A DNA stretch of 64,000 nucleotides from Streptococcus constellatus (GTDB lineage Bacteria > Bacillota > Bacilli > Lactobacillales > Streptococcaceae). Position 1 is the first letter of the stretch, and the number at the start of each line of letters is the position of its first letter. Made by a program: the position numbers and the translations under genes. The notes beneath the pieces were generated by a model. The model worked only from the letters and a program-made list of their open reading frames with translations, made no database searches and had not been told where the DNA came from. This document shows positions 6,837 through 15,681 of the stretch, piece by piece. The stretch is taken from positions 31,282 through 95,281 of the forward strand of contig NZ_CABHMZ010000028.1 in assembly GCF_902167705.1 (NCBI RefSeq), written 5' to 3'.

Positions 6837-7718
6837 TTAAGCTTTACCTTCTGAACCGAATACGTCGATACGTTCTTCAACAGCTTCTGTAATTGCTTCG
6901 AAACCTGGTTTCAAGAATTTACGTGGGTCAAAGAGTTTCTTCTTATCGTATTCTGCTTCATTTGCTTCATATTCAGCAGCAAATTTACGAGTAGCTTTAG
7001 CAAAAGCAATTTGACATTCAGTGTTTACATTTACTTTAGCAACACCTAATTTAATAGCTGCTTGGATTTGGTCGTCAGGAATACCTGAACCACCGTGAAG
7101 TACGATAGGGAAACCAGGAACAGCTTCTGTCAATTTTTGCAAGTGATCAAGGTGAAGACCTTTCCAGTTAGCTGGGTATGGTCCGTGAATGTTACCAATA
7201 CCTGCTGCAAGGAAGTCAATTCCAGTTTCAACCATTGCTTTTGCATCTTCAATTGGAGCCAATTCACCGTCACCGATGATACCGTCTTCTTCACCACCGA
7301 TAGTACCAACTTCAGCTTCCACTGATACACCATTTGCATGCGCAAATTCAACAACTTTGCGAGCTTTTTCAAGGTTTTCTTCAACTGGAAGATGAGAACC
7401 ATCAAACATAACTGAAGTGTAACCAACTTTGATACATTCAAGTGCATCTTCATAATGACCATGGTCAAGGTGAATAGCAACTGGTACAGTAATTCCCATT
7501 GATTCTACAAGGCTTTCAATGAGAAGTTTACATACTTTATAACCACCCATGTATTTAGCAGCACCCATAGAAGTTTGGATAAGAACTGGAGCTTTTTTAG
7601 CTTCTGCTGCACGCAAGATAGCTTGAGTCCACTCAAGGTTGTTTGTATTAAATCCACCAACTGCATAACCATTGTCACGAGCTGCTTGGACAAATTTTTC
7701 TGCTGAAACGATTGCCAT
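6837..7718 (-). CDS. fba: Fructose-bisphosphate aldolase, class II
   Basis: A 293-residue class IIA aldolase that cleaves fructose-1,6-bisphosphate to DHAP and glyceraldehyde-3-phosphate. The zinc ligands are in HLDHGH (about residues 83-88), with EAEVG and the HGGSG phosphate-binding loop (LHGGSGIPD), then KVNVNTE. The length and C-terminus (FLKPGFEAITEAVEERIDVFGSEGKA) match streptococcal Fba. The ATG at 7718 follows an AGGAGG site. The gene is monocistronic, strongly expressed in relatives, and preceded by an extended -10 promoter, a small GNRA hairpin in the leader and a candidate cre site. Confidence 0.97.
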   Translation of the reverse strand: MAIVSAEKFVQAARDNGYAVGGFNTNNLEWTQAILRAAEAKKAPVLIQTSMGAAKYMGGYKVCKLLIESLVESMGITVPVAIHLDHGHYEDALECIKVGYTSVMFDGSHLPVEENLEKARKVVEFAHANGVSVEAEVGTIGGEEDGIIGDGELAPIEDAKAMVETGIDFLAAGIGNIHGPYPANWKGLHLDHLQKLTEAVPGFPIVLHGGSGIPDDQIQAAIKLGVAKVNVNTECQIAFAKATRKFAAEYEANEAEYDKKKLFDPRKFLKPGFEAITEAVEERIDVFGSEGKA

Positions 7719-7744
7719 TAGTATTAGGCCTCCTATTTATTTTT

Positions 7745-7826
7745 ATGGGTTTCCCCATTTACATTGTTTATTTTATCACTTTTTAGGAAAAAATACCAGC
7801 ATTTCCTAACCTTTTAAGCGTTTTCT
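7745..7826 (-). promoter_or_regulatory. fba promoter region: extended -10, leader hairpin, candidate cre
   Basis: On the minus strand TGATAAAAT is an extended -10. In the leader, ATGGG-GAAA-CCCAT (7745-7758) is a hairpin with a GNRA-type tetraloop just before the ribosome site. AGAAAACGCTTAAA (7813-7826) matches the cre consensus TGWAANCGNTNWCA at 12 of 14 positions. CcpA control is inference. Confidence 0.45.
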
Positions 7827-7890
7827 CTTATAAAACTGTTTTTCTTTCCTCATATTTCAAAAATAATAAAATAAAATGTAACAATGCCAA

Positions 7891-7914
7891 CAAAAAAACT
7901 GGCCAAAGCCAGCT
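7891..7914 (-). terminator. Terminator after tRNA-Leu
   Basis: AAGCTGGC-TTTG-GCCAGTT followed by TTTTT on the minus strand, a few bases past the tRNA 3' end. Confidence 0.8.
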
Positions 7915-7921
7915 TGTCTGA

Positions 7922-8007
7922 TGCGGAGAGAGGGACTTGAACCCTCACGACCTAAAGCGGTCACAGGATCCTTAGTCCTGCGCGTCTGCCAATTCCGCCA
8001 TCCCCGC
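7922..8007 (-). tRNA. tRNA-Leu (anticodon AAG)
   Basis: An 86-base class II tRNA on the minus strand. Acceptor stem GCGGGGA/TCTCCGC, anticodon stem CAGGA/TCCTG with loop CTAAGGA (anticodon AAG, reads CTT), a long variable arm, and T-loop GGTTCAAGTCC. The long variable arm and the loop identify leucine. Consensus promoter upstream: TTGACA (8047-8052), 17 bases, TATACT (8024-8029). Confidence 0.93.
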
Positions 8008-8023
8008 GATTGAGTACTTTATT

Positions 8024-8052
8024 AGTATAACAGGATAGAAACACCTTGTCAA
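8024..8052 (-). promoter_or_regulatory. Promoter of tRNA-Leu
   Basis: TTGACA, 17-base spacer, TATACT on the minus strand, 16 bases before the tRNA 5' end: a near-consensus sigma-A promoter. Confidence 0.75.
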
Positions 8053-8140
8053 GAAATTTTTTTGAAAAAATGGAATTGTCAATAAACAATCCGAAATGTG
8101 CATTTTAGGCAGTATCATTTTAAAACAGCTCTTTTCGTAC

Positions 8141-8185
8141 AAAAAAGAAATTTCTATGAAACTTGTCGTTCATAGAAATTTCTTG
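8141..8185 (-). terminator. Terminator after peptide-binding lipoprotein gene
   Basis: AGAAATTTCTATGAA and TTCATAGAAATTTCT form a 15-bp perfect stem; the minus-strand copy ends in TTTTTTG. It lies directly after the stop at 8194. Confidence 0.85.
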
Positions 8186-8193
8186 CATTTGTT

Positions 8194-10152
8194 TTATTTC
8201 ACATGATTTTCATAGTCATCTTGTGCTTTTTTATTGGACACTTCTTTTTCTTTCAGCCATTTCTTTTTAGCATTTTCGTATTCTTTAGTTGTCACAATTT
8301 TGTCTTGTAATTCAACATATTTAAAGTAGTAACCTGAGCCACCTTTAATACCTACTAAAGAGTAAGAACGACTAAACGGAACAGTCTTTGTCACAGACGA
8401 TGTTCCTCCAAGAGAGAGATTTGGCATTGTTAAACCGCTATCAATCAACCACGCTTGCGCTTCGGCATATTTTTCATAACGTGCTGTTTCATTGGTTTCA
8501 GCATTTGCCTCTTCAAGCATCGTAGTGTAGGTATCCAAACCAACAGCTTTTATCTTATCATTCTCTTGACCAGGTTCCAGACCAAAGTTTTGTAGACTAC
8601 CGCCATTTTTGGTGTTCAAGGTATCCAGATAAGTGGATGGATCTTGATAGTCGCCAGACCAACCGCCATTATATAAGTCATAGTCTTTTTGAGCGGCAGT
8701 ATTGGCAAAGTAACCAATATTATTCAATTCATCCGAGCTCATTTGCTGAATATCAATGACAACATTATCTTTCCCCAAGACAGATTCAACAGATTGTTTC
8801 ATTGAACTTGCCCATTGAACACCAATTTTACTAGTCTGTTCAACTGGTACATCTAAATGAATTGGGAATTGAACACCTTTGGCTTGCAGCTCTGCTTTTG
8901 CCTGAGCAAATTTCGCTTTGGCTTTTTCTGGATTGTAGTAAGCATCCTGTGCATCAGCCAAATTCATATTAGACCATTCTGAACCGTAATTCACTAATTT
9001 AGAAGATACGACATCACCAAATGTTTTATCTCCAATAGAAACAAATGTTGGCGGTACCAGTGTATTACGCAATACTTTTGTCGCACCATCTTTCCCATTA
9101 CTTTGTGCACCGTAAGAAGTACGGTCATATGCAAAGTTGATGGCTTGACGGAAAGCTTTGTTTAGCACCGCTTCTTGCGTTGAAGATTTTTGAGCGTCTG
9201 TCTTCTTTGATGTGTGATTATAAGACTGACGATTTAAGTTAAAGTTGTAATAGTAACTAGTTGCATCTTGTAAACTATAGATAATATTGTTCGCATATTG
9301 TTTCTTAACAGAAGCAAAACTTGAACTATTTGGATAAAGACGAGCTGTACTATAAGCACCATCTGTAAAATTCCGAATAAGGGCTTCTTGGTCCGAGCCA
9401 TCATAATAGGTCAATTTTATATTGTCCAAGTGAACATTCTTTTTATCATAGTAATGAGGATTTTTGGCAAATTCCATAGAGGACTTAGCTGTCAAAGACT
9501 TCAACAGATAAGGACCGTTATAAAGAATGCTAGTTGGTTTTACAGAACCAAAATTCTTTCCTTGTGATTTCAAGAAATCTGCATTAACTGGGAAGAGGAT
9601 ATTATTGGTTGTTTTTGAATTCCAATAAGGTTCTGCACGACTTAGAGTGTATTGCACTGTATAGTCGTCGAGAGCTTTTACACCAACCGTTGAAAAATCT
9701 TTTGTTTCCCCGTTGACATAAGCATCTAACCCTTTGACAGAATCCTGCACAAGATAAAGAGCTTCGGATTTGTTATCTGCGACATATTTCAAGCCTGTCA
9801 CAAAATCCTGTGCTTTTACTCCGGCATATTCTTCTCCTTCAGATGTGTACCATTTTGCATCCTTACGCAAAGTATACGTATAGGTCAAGCCATCTTTGGA
9901 GACTGTCCATGACTTAGCGAGCGCTGGAACTAAGTTTCCGTATTGGTCATTTTCCAACAATCCATCGACTAAATTGGTCACAACATCTGAAGTTGTTGCC
10001 CGATTTGCCATCAGATAATTCAGCGTGTCTGGATCTTGTGTGTACACGTATGAATAGGTTGACGTGCTAGAAGTTGACTTGCCACAACCTGCCAATAAGA
10101 TTCCAGCACTTAGTACAACTCCTGTTGCAATAATCCATTTTGATGATTTCAT
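8194..10152 (-). CDS. Oligopeptide ABC transporter substrate-binding lipoprotein (AliA/AmiA/HppA type)
   Basis: A 652-residue extracellular peptide-binding protein of SBP family 5. The N-terminus is a lipoprotein signal (MKSSKWIIATGVVLSAGIL) with lipobox LAGC, Cys at residue 23. The body shows the family pattern (YVYTQDPDTLNYLMANRATT, YTYTLRKDAKWY, GGWSGDYQDPSTYLD) and a long Lys-rich C-terminus. It is monocistronic with no permease or ATPase nearby, so it most likely serves as an orphan peptide receptor feeding a shared Ami/Opp transporter, as AliA, AliB and Hpp proteins do. The exact paralog cannot be fixed. Confidence 0.9.
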   Translation of the reverse strand: MKSSKWIIATGVVLSAGILLAGCGKSTSSTSTYSYVYTQDPDTLNYLMANRATTSDVVTNLVDGLLENDQYGNLVPALAKSWTVSKDGLTYTYTLRKDAKWYTSEGEEYAGVKAQDFVTGLKYVADNKSEALYLVQDSVKGLDAYVNGETKDFSTVGVKALDDYTVQYTLSRAEPYWNSKTTNNILFPVNADFLKSQGKNFGSVKPTSILYNGPYLLKSLTAKSSMEFAKNPHYYDKKNVHLDNIKLTYYDGSDQEALIRNFTDGAYSTARLYPNSSSFASVKKQYANNIIYSLQDATSYYYNFNLNRQSYNHTSKKTDAQKSSTQEAVLNKAFRQAINFAYDRTSYGAQSNGKDGATKVLRNTLVPPTFVSIGDKTFGDVVSSKLVNYGSEWSNMNLADAQDAYYNPEKAKAKFAQAKAELQAKGVQFPIHLDVPVEQTSKIGVQWASSMKQSVESVLGKDNVVIDIQQMSSDELNNIGYFANTAAQKDYDLYNGGWSGDYQDPSTYLDTLNTKNGGSLQNFGLEPGQENDKIKAVGLDTYTTMLEEANAETNETARYEKYAEAQAWLIDSGLTMPNLSLGGTSSVTKTVPFSRSYSLVGIKGGSGYYFKYVELQDKIVTTKEYENAKKKWLKEKEVSNKKAQDDYENHVK

Positions 10153-10507
10153 AGATAAACCTCCTCTAATGTCACATCTTATTACATTGCATATTATACC
10201 GAAATGTTCTTAAAAAGTAAAGACCTATTTTTTTAGAGCCACGATGCTATTTATTCAAAAAGAAGTCATTTATTGCATTATCTAACCAATATAGTTCAAA
10301 TAATGCATAAAGAATTAAAAATTGCAAATTCTATTTTTTGTCCTAACTTGAATAAACATTCTTTTTGAGTAAAAAAATAAGATACTTTACTTCGTTAAGA
10401 TAGCAATTTCTCTCCTCCTTCAACTAAATATTGAACCTATTATACACTTTTTTTATACAAATACCAGAAAAATTATGAATTTTTAGAAAATTTTTCGGAT
10501 ATTACAT
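10153..10507. other. AT-rich intergenic region with lipoprotein promoter
   Basis: A 355-base non-coding stretch. Near its left end is the minus-strand promoter of the lipoprotein gene: TTTACT (10216-10221), 17-base spacer, TATAAT (10193-10198). In the middle ATTGCATTAT and ATAATGCATAA form inverted repeats about 23 bases apart (near 10272-10314). I see no open frame with a ribosome site and no RNA gene. Confidence 0.5.
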
Positions 10508-10540
10508 AAAAAACTCATTTTAAATTACTTTAAAATGAGT
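10508..10540 (-). terminator. Terminator after mraY
   Basis: ACTCATTTTAAA and TTTAAAATGAGT form a stem; the minus-strand copy continues with TTTTTTA. It ends the rsmH-ftsL-pbp2X-mraY transcript. Confidence 0.8.
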
Positions 10541-10548
10541 CGTTTCTC

Positions 10549-11532
10549 TTATAAGTATAAAATCGCAAGTGTTAGTAAGCTAGCTATAAGACCGATTCCC
10601 CAGAAAAAGAAATCAACTTTCCATTCGCTCCAAGCTTTACCATGACCTGATAGACCTCCCAGTTCAAAATGATGATGAACTGGTGTCATCCGAAAAATAC
10701 GTTTGCCACCGGTCAATTTGAAATAAGAAACCTGCATCATAACCGAAGTTGTTTCAAAGACATAGACAATTCCAATGATGAGCAGCGTCCATTCTTGATG
10801 AAGCGCCATCGAAATGGCTGCTAACATACCGCCAAGCGCTAAGCTCCCTACATCACCCATAAAAATTTTAGCTGGTTTATGATTGAAAATAAAGAAAGCA
10901 AGCAGACCGCCAATCATACTCAAAATGACAATTAAAATATCAAAACGATGCTGAACCACCGCAATAACTGCATAAGCTGCCAAACTGATTGTAACAGAAA
11001 TGCTGGCTAATCCATCAATGCCATCTGTCAAATTGACCGCATTGGAAAAACCAACCAACCAAAAGAGGGCAAAAGCGATATAAAGATAACCTAAATGAAG
11101 TGGGAAACCAAAAACGTTAAGCAAATCGCCTCCACCGTGGGTGTCAAAGAAGAAGTAAAAAACAATACCACCGATAATTTGAAGAGCTAATTTTTGCTTG
11201 GGATTTAGACCTTCATTTATTTTGCGAAAAACTTTTAAAAAGTCATCTAAGAAACCAACAATGCCGTACAAAACAAGAATAAACAATATCATCAAGGCAG
11301 CGCTTGAGAGTTCTTTAGAAATGAGAGCTATCACAAAACTAGATAAGACAGAAGCTACTAAAAACACCGTTCCTCCCATAGTAGGAGTCCCAGCTTTTGC
11401 CTGGTGCTGTTTCACATCTTCGTGCATTTGTTGTCCAGAAATATGAGCTTTGTGATAAAAACGAATAAATGCAGGTATTCCAACTAAAGTTAGAACGAAA
11501 GTCACAATACCTGCAATGATAGCTTGTAACAT
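10549..11532 (-). CDS. mraY: Phospho-N-acetylmuramoyl-pentapeptide-transferase MraY
   Basis: A 327-residue polytopic membrane enzyme that transfers phospho-MurNAc-pentapeptide from UDP to undecaprenyl phosphate, giving lipid I. Visible motifs are the catalytic DDxxK region ([23 protein letters not shown]), [24 protein letters not shown] and PVHHHFE near the end. About ten membrane segments alternate with these cytoplasmic loops. It begins one base after the pbp2X stop, so the two are coupled. The gene order rsmH-ftsL-pbp2X-mraY is typical of streptococci. Confidence 0.97.
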   Translation of the reverse strand: MLQAIIAGIVTFVLTLVGIPAFIRFYHKAHISGQQMHEDVKQHQAKAGTPTMGGTVFLVASVLSSFVIALISKELSSAALMILFILVLYGIVGFLDDFLKVFRKINEGLNPKQKLALQIIGGIVFYFFFDTHGGGDLLNVFGFPLHLGYLYIAFALFWLVGFSNAVNLTDGIDGLASISVTISLAAYAVIAVVQHRFDILIVILSMIGGLLAFFIFNHKPAKIFMGDVGSLALGGMLAAISMALHQEWTLLIIGIVYVFETTSVMMQVSYFKLTGGKRIFRMTPVHHHFELGGLSGHGKAWSEWKVDFFFWGIGLIASLLTLAILYL

Positions 11533-11533
11533 G

Positions 11534-13792
11534 CTAATCTCCTAATGTAATTGTTATTTCTTTTATTTTTTTGAGCGATGCGTTGGTCTTAACACTTTGA
11601 GCTACGACTTTTGAGCCCTTACCTTTGACATGGATTTTTATGCCCAACCAATCACCAAATGTTTCAGCATTTTTCTTAGTCCAACCATACATATCAGGCA
11701 TTTCCGTAAAATCATCTGTTAGGATAAGGATTTGCTGATTAGACTTCAGTGCTTCATCTGCTTTCACGGAAACTTTTTTAATATTCTTACCAGTTCCCAA
11801 AACGATAGGCTGCACAAGATTGCGTCGTAATTCCTCTGCAAAATCACCAGGACTGGTATTTTTAGTAGATGGCATTTTGTAAGTCATTTCCTTTGAAACA
11901 GATTTTAGAACAGGAGATTGTGTCGTCAAGTTCAAGGTATCTTTCATCGCTGCAGCTTCTTCTAAGACAGGATTGACAACCTCTCTCCAAAAGATTGGCT
12001 GAAAAGCTTCTGAAGGCTGTTTCAGGCTTACATACATGATAAAATCAGGATTTTCAGCTGGTGTCATGGCTACAACAGAATAGATATAATCATTTTCACC
12101 TGTTAGATAACCACTACCATGTTCACCTGCAATTTGCGCTGTACCTGATTTAACTGCCACATTTTGGTTTGGCACTTTGATAATGGGCTCGCCTTCTGCC
12201 TTGCTATATAAGGTTCCGTAAATAGGATCTGTACCAACACTCACCATATGGTCTCTCGTTGACTTGGCAGCCTCTTTTGAAACAGGACGTCCTACGACCT
12301 CTGTAGAACTCTTACGCACACGACCACTTTTTGAATCATAAATAGCACTGATGAATTTCGGTTCAACCATTACGCCATCATTGGCTATGGAAGAAAAAGC
12401 CCGTAACAGTTGTACTTGCGTAACTGAAATCCCTTGACCAAAGGCACTCATTGCATAAGTTACAATATTATCTGCCGGAAGGCCACCGTAATCTTCATAA
12501 TTCATTCCAAAACGTGTGGGTAATCCAAATTTAAACTTGCTAAGGTAATCTAGCCATTTTTCATCACCCATTTTTTTCTCAAGAGAGGCCATTCCCACGT
12601 TACTAGAGAGAGCAAAACCTTGAGCATAGGTTAATGTTTGCCCTTCAGAAAGCCCCATATTGACAAGCCAGTCACGAATTGTCACATCTGCAATTTGCAA
12701 ACCACTATTATCATAGGTTTCATTTGCTGGAAAAGTGTTATTGTCTATTGCTGCAGCAAGCGTCATAACCTTCATCGTTGAGCCCGGCTCATATTGATTT
12801 TGATAGAGAGCACTAGACCAAGCGAAGTCTTTTGTCAGATCTTGCTTCGTATCGGCATCAAAGCTTGGACGCTGCGTCGTTGCTAGAATTTCTCCAGTTT
12901 TTGCACTGACTAATGTGGCACTGGCATAAGTTCCCTTAGCTTTTTCCACAAAAGCATTCATCCGCGTTTCAAGGAAAGACTGTAGGTCTGAAGATAAGGT
13001 TGTATAAACATCTTTTCCATCTTGTGTTTGCCTTGAAACCTTGTCAGACCCCGGTACTATATTTCCGTTTTTATCTTTTTCATAGGTGATAACCCCATTT
13101 GTTCCGGCTAATGTCTTGTTTAAAGCGGCTTCTAAACCTGTCGTACCAACAAGCATTTTACTGCCATCTTTATTTTCCTGAAGTTGCGCTAATCCAATAA
13201 ATACTGAAGCAAAATTCCCATTTTTGTAACTTCTATTCGGACTGGTGGTAAAATCAAGTCCTTTTATTTTTGCCTTTTTTAGCTCCTCACGAATGGTATT
13301 CATGTTACTATAACTGATTCCATTTCCTTGAGGACCAAACGAAACTTGCTGCAATTTTTTTCGAGATAGTTGTTTTTTGACGTAGTCCTTGTCCATGCCA
13401 AGATATTTGTTGAATACTTCAGCTACCGTATCATATTGAGATTCTTCTACATAGAGGATTTCTCCAGTTGCTGACTTATAACTTTTATCAATGACAGCAT
13501 AAACATTATAGGAGGTTGCGTCTTCAGCTATTGGCAAACCATTGCGGTCATAAATCGTCCCACGCTTTGCGGGTACAATCCTTGTCACTTGATGCACCAA
13601 ACTCGCTTGCTCAGCTAAGTTCACGCCAAACTTCTTTCCAGTTCCAATGATAATTGCAAAATTGATCAAGAAAACAAAAAAGACAAAAACCGTCAAAACG
13701 CTTAGGTTTTTCCCCACTCGTCTACGGTTATAACTAGGATTTCTCCGATTTTTCAAAGCATGGTTTAAAATTCGTCTTCTGAGTCCATTCAT
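11534..13792 (-). CDS. pbp2X: Penicillin-binding protein 2X
   Basis: A 752-residue class B PBP, the septal peptidoglycan transpeptidase that works with FtsW. It has a cytoplasmic basic tail, one membrane anchor at about residues 29-50, a dimerisation (pedestal) domain, and a transpeptidase domain with active-site EPGSTMK near residue 336, SSN (LSSNVGM) and KSGT (AVKSGTAQ). Two PASTA domains form the last 130 residues. The length matches S. pneumoniae Pbp2x. The residue before SSN is Leu. The start at 13792 lies four bases from the ftsL stop. Confidence 0.97.
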   Translation of the reverse strand: MNGLRRRILNHALKNRRNPSYNRRRVGKNLSVLTVFVFFVFLINFAIIIGTGKKFGVNLAEQASLVHQVTRIVPAKRGTIYDRNGLPIAEDATSYNVYAVIDKSYKSATGEILYVEESQYDTVAEVFNKYLGMDKDYVKKQLSRKKLQQVSFGPQGNGISYSNMNTIREELKKAKIKGLDFTTSPNRSYKNGNFASVFIGLAQLQENKDGSKMLVGTTGLEAALNKTLAGTNGVITYEKDKNGNIVPGSDKVSRQTQDGKDVYTTLSSDLQSFLETRMNAFVEKAKGTYASATLVSAKTGEILATTQRPSFDADTKQDLTKDFAWSSALYQNQYEPGSTMKVMTLAAAIDNNTFPANETYDNSGLQIADVTIRDWLVNMGLSEGQTLTYAQGFALSSNVGMASLEKKMGDEKWLDYLSKFKFGLPTRFGMNYEDYGGLPADNIVTYAMSAFGQGISVTQVQLLRAFSSIANDGVMVEPKFISAIYDSKSGRVRKSSTEVVGRPVSKEAAKSTRDHMVSVGTDPIYGTLYSKAEGEPIIKVPNQNVAVKSGTAQIAGEHGSGYLTGENDYIYSVVAMTPAENPDFIMYVSLKQPSEAFQPIFWREVVNPVLEEAAAMKDTLNLTTQSPVLKSVSKEMTYKMPSTKNTSPGDFAEELRRNLVQPIVLGTGKNIKKVSVKADEALKSNQQILILTDDFTEMPDMYGWTKKNAETFGDWLGIKIHVKGKGSKVVAQSVKTNASLKKIKEITITLGD

Positions 13793-13795
13793 GCT

Positions 13796-14116
13796 TTACT
13801 CCGCCGTTCTGATATTTTCATTATTCTGGGTCATTTCTTGTGAACTCGCTAATTTTGACAAACGTTCACTACGGATCAATTCATTGACTTCTTGCTTGGC
13901 ATCATCCAATTCTGTTCTTTTAGCTTCGATTTTTGAATTGACAGTTGTTAAATCACGTTGTACTTGCAATAATTTTGTCTGCATAAAGACAACACTTGCT
14001 GCTAAGATAACTGCTGTCAATACAATAGCACCATAAAATGCCTTTTCAACACGAGAAAATCTTTGAATACGCGCCTGAAGTATCTGGCTAGTCGTTCTTG
14101 GTCTATTATTTGCCAT
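13796..14116 (-). CDS. ftsL: Cell division protein FtsL
   Basis: A 106-residue bitopic division protein: a basic cytoplasmic N-terminus (MANNRPRTTSQIL), one membrane segment at about 28-48, and an extracellular leucine-zipper-like coiled coil (QVQRDLTTVNSKIEAKRTELDDAKQ written here in part). It forms the FtsQLB/DivIB-FtsL-DivIC complex that activates septal synthesis. The frame extends to a GTG at 14128 overlapping the rsmH stop, but the ATG at 14116 has an AGGATTGAG ribosome site and matches the usual start. It sits between rsmH and pbp2X. Confidence 0.93.
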   Translation of the reverse strand: MANNRPRTTSQILQARIQRFSRVEKAFYGAIVLTAVILAASVVFMQTKLLQVQRDLTTVNSKIEAKRTELDDAKQEVNELIRSERLSKLASSQEMTQNNENIRTAE

Positions 14117-14124
14117 CTCAATCC

Positions 14125-15075
14125 TCACTTATGTACTTTTTGCGCCACACGCAGCTTGGCTGAATGCGATCGATTGTTTTTATCTAGTTCTTCTTTACTT
14201 GGTAAAATAGGTTTCCGAGTGACCAATTTCATTTTAGGCTGTAATTCCTCTGGAATAAACGGTAAGCCTTTCGGTACATCCACTGTTGATGCCTCTTTAA
14301 AAAGTTGCTTGGTTAAGCGGTCTTCTAACGAATGAAAAGTAATCACAGAAATCCGCCCATCAACTGCTAACAAATCCATAGCCTGTTGAATGGATTCATC
14401 TGCTGCGCCCAATTCATCATTGACCTCAATACGAATAGCTTGAAAAATCTGTTTAGCTGGATGACCTTTTTTCTTTAATTCCTTGGCAGGCTTAGCAGAT
14501 TTAATAATCTCTGCCAACTCCGTAGTGGTCTCAATCGGTTTCTTTTCACGCATTTGCTCAATTTTACGAGCAATTTGTTTTGAAAATTTATCTTCTCCAT
14601 ACTTGAAAAAAATCCGCACTAAATCATGATAGCTATATTGATTAACTACTTCATAAGCCGTTAGCTTTGCCTCACGATTCATTCGCATATCAAGCGGAGC
14701 ATCTTGTTTATAGGAAAAGCCACGCTCACGCTCATCAAGTTGCGGACTCGAAACTCCTAAATCATAACAAATACCATCAATTTCTTCAACACCCAGCTCA
14801 TTCAAACGAGCCTTTAAATGACGAAAATTGTCATTGATAAAAGTCACCATTCCTCGCGCCACATAGGGTGCTAAGCGTTTTTGAGCATGCTCAATAGCGG
14901 TCTGATCTTGATCAAAAGCATATAAATGACCGTTTTTTCCTAATTTACTCAAAAGATATTCGCTATGTCCTGCTCCACCCAGAGTGGCATCAACATAGAC
15001 TCCATCTGGTTTTACGCTAAGCTGATCAATAGTTTCGTGCAAAAGAACTGTTACATGATGAAATTCATTTGTCAT
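14125..15075 (-). CDS. rsmH: 16S rRNA (cytosine(1402)-N(4))-methyltransferase RsmH
   Basis: A 316-residue SAM-dependent methyltransferase (MraW) acting on C1402 in the 16S decoding centre. Motifs are [12 protein letters not shown] (SAM binding), [41 protein letters not shown] and the C-terminal [12 protein letters not shown]. The start is the ATG at 15075 ([14 protein letters not shown]), matching relatives; an upstream in-frame TTG would place the -10 box inside the gene. No Shine-Dalgarno sequence is visible and the -10 lies nine bases before the ATG, so the mRNA is probably leaderless or nearly so. Confidence 0.95.
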   Translation of the reverse strand: MTNEFHHVTVLLHETIDQLSVKPDGVYVDATLGGAGHSEYLLSKLGKNGHLYAFDQDQTAIEHAQKRLAPYVARGMVTFINDNFRHLKARLNELGVEEIDGICYDLGVSSPQLDERERGFSYKQDAPLDMRMNREAKLTAYEVVNQYSYHDLVRIFFKYGEDKFSKQIARKIEQMREKKPIETTTELAEIIKSAKPAKELKKKGHPAKQIFQAIRIEVNDELGAADESIQQAMDLLAVDGRISVITFHSLEDRLTKQLFKEASTVDVPKGLPFIPEELQPKMKLVTRKPILPSKEELDKNNRSHSAKLRVAQKVHK

Positions 15076-15084
15076 ATCTTTACT

Positions 15085-15093
15085 ATTATACCA
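15085..15093 (-). promoter_or_regulatory. Extended -10 promoter of rsmH operon (predicted leaderless)
   Basis: On the minus strand TGGTATAAT is an extended -10 with its last T nine bases before the rsmH ATG. There is no good -35. Initiation six to eight bases after the -10 leaves a leader of only one to three bases. Confidence 0.6.
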
Positions 15094-15136
15094 CAAAGAT
15101 TTAAAAAAAGAATTTTAGAATCATGTAAAGTTTTTT

Positions 15137-15205
15137 GTCAATTATACTTGACATATTTTCTAAGCATATTTATAATAAAATGACAAAAGTCACTTATAGT
15201 TGACA
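15137..15205 (+). promoter_or_regulatory. XRE gene promoter with two near-identical operators
   Basis: A perfect consensus promoter: TTGACA (15148-15153), 17 bases, TATAAT (15171-15176). Operator 1, GTCAATTATACTTGACA (15137-15153), contains the perfect palindrome TGTCAA-N6-TTGACA and covers the -35. Operator 2, GTCACTTATAGTTGACA (15189-15205), matches it at 15 of 17 positions and lies just after the start site, 52 bp downstream. This is the layout of a repressor-controlled promoter. Confidence 0.7.
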
Positions 15206-15224
15206 CTAGGATAAGGAGCAATGC

Positions 15225-15413
15225 ATGAATCACGTGAAAACTTTTCGGAAAAATCTAGGCCTCTCACAACTAGACCTTGCCAAACAGATTGGCGTTTCGC
15301 GGCAGACAATTAACATGATTGAAAACAACAAATATAATCCCACACTAGAACTTTGCATTAACCTAGCACTAGCTTTGGAGACTGACCTAAACACACTTTT
15401 TTGGAATAAGTAA
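15225..15413 (+). CDS. Small XRE-family HTH transcriptional regulator
   Basis: A 62-residue protein that is almost entirely a Cro/CI-type helix-turn-helix: LSQLDLAKQIGVSRQTINMIENNKYNPTLE (written here as its visible core) around residues 13-40, with ALALETDLNTLFW at the end. Such single-domain regulators commonly sit before a small membrane protein gene, as here (55-residue gene at 15436). An AAGGAG site precedes the ATG. Two matching operators flank its promoter, so it most likely represses itself. The signal it responds to is unknown. Confidence 0.88.
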   Translation: MNHVKTFRKNLGLSQLDLAKQIGVSRQTINMIENNKYNPTLELCINLALALETDLNTLFWNK

Positions 15414-15435
15414 AAAATAGAAAGGCTACATTCAA

Positions 15436-15603
15436 ATGAAACTTCAACAATACAAAAAAATTATCTTACCTCTTCTAGCAATTCTCCTTATCATTTCCTT
15501 CTACTTTTTCTTCACCTTAACAGATCCGATCTTGTTCTGGATAGATGTGGCAGTAATTGTTTGTTGCATTTTTCTCGGTCGAAAACTTTTAAAGAAGGAC
15601 TAG
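15436..15603 (+). CDS. Small membrane protein, 55 aa, partner of XRE regulator
   Basis: A short gene encoding 55 residues (MKLQQYKKIILPLLAILL... to KKD). Two hydrophobic segments (about 9-27 and 32-48) are joined by a TDP turn and flanked by lysines, giving a two-helix membrane hairpin with both ends in the cytoplasm. The start ATG follows the XRE stop by 22 bases with GAAAGG upstream. The pairing of a tiny XRE regulator with a tiny membrane protein is common in Firmicutes and may be a sensing or immunity unit; no function is established from sequence. Confidence 0.65.
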   Translation: MKLQQYKKIILPLLAILLIISFYFFFTLTDPILFWIDVAVIVCCIFLGRKLLKKD

Positions 15604-15681
15604 ACTTCTTGTTCCTTCCTTCTCGTCTTTTATGCTGCTTTGTGGTAAAATAAAGTCATTATTCTATGAAGGAAAATACGA

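Noticed and set aside
15075..15096. Longer rsmH starting at the TTG at 15096
   Set aside because: It would translate through the -10 box and has no ribosome site; the conserved protein starts at 15075.
15604..15681. Cyclic di-AMP (ydaO) riboswitch before the potassium transporter
   Set aside because: The interval is too short for the aptamer; any cyclic di-AMP control is more likely through the RCK protein.
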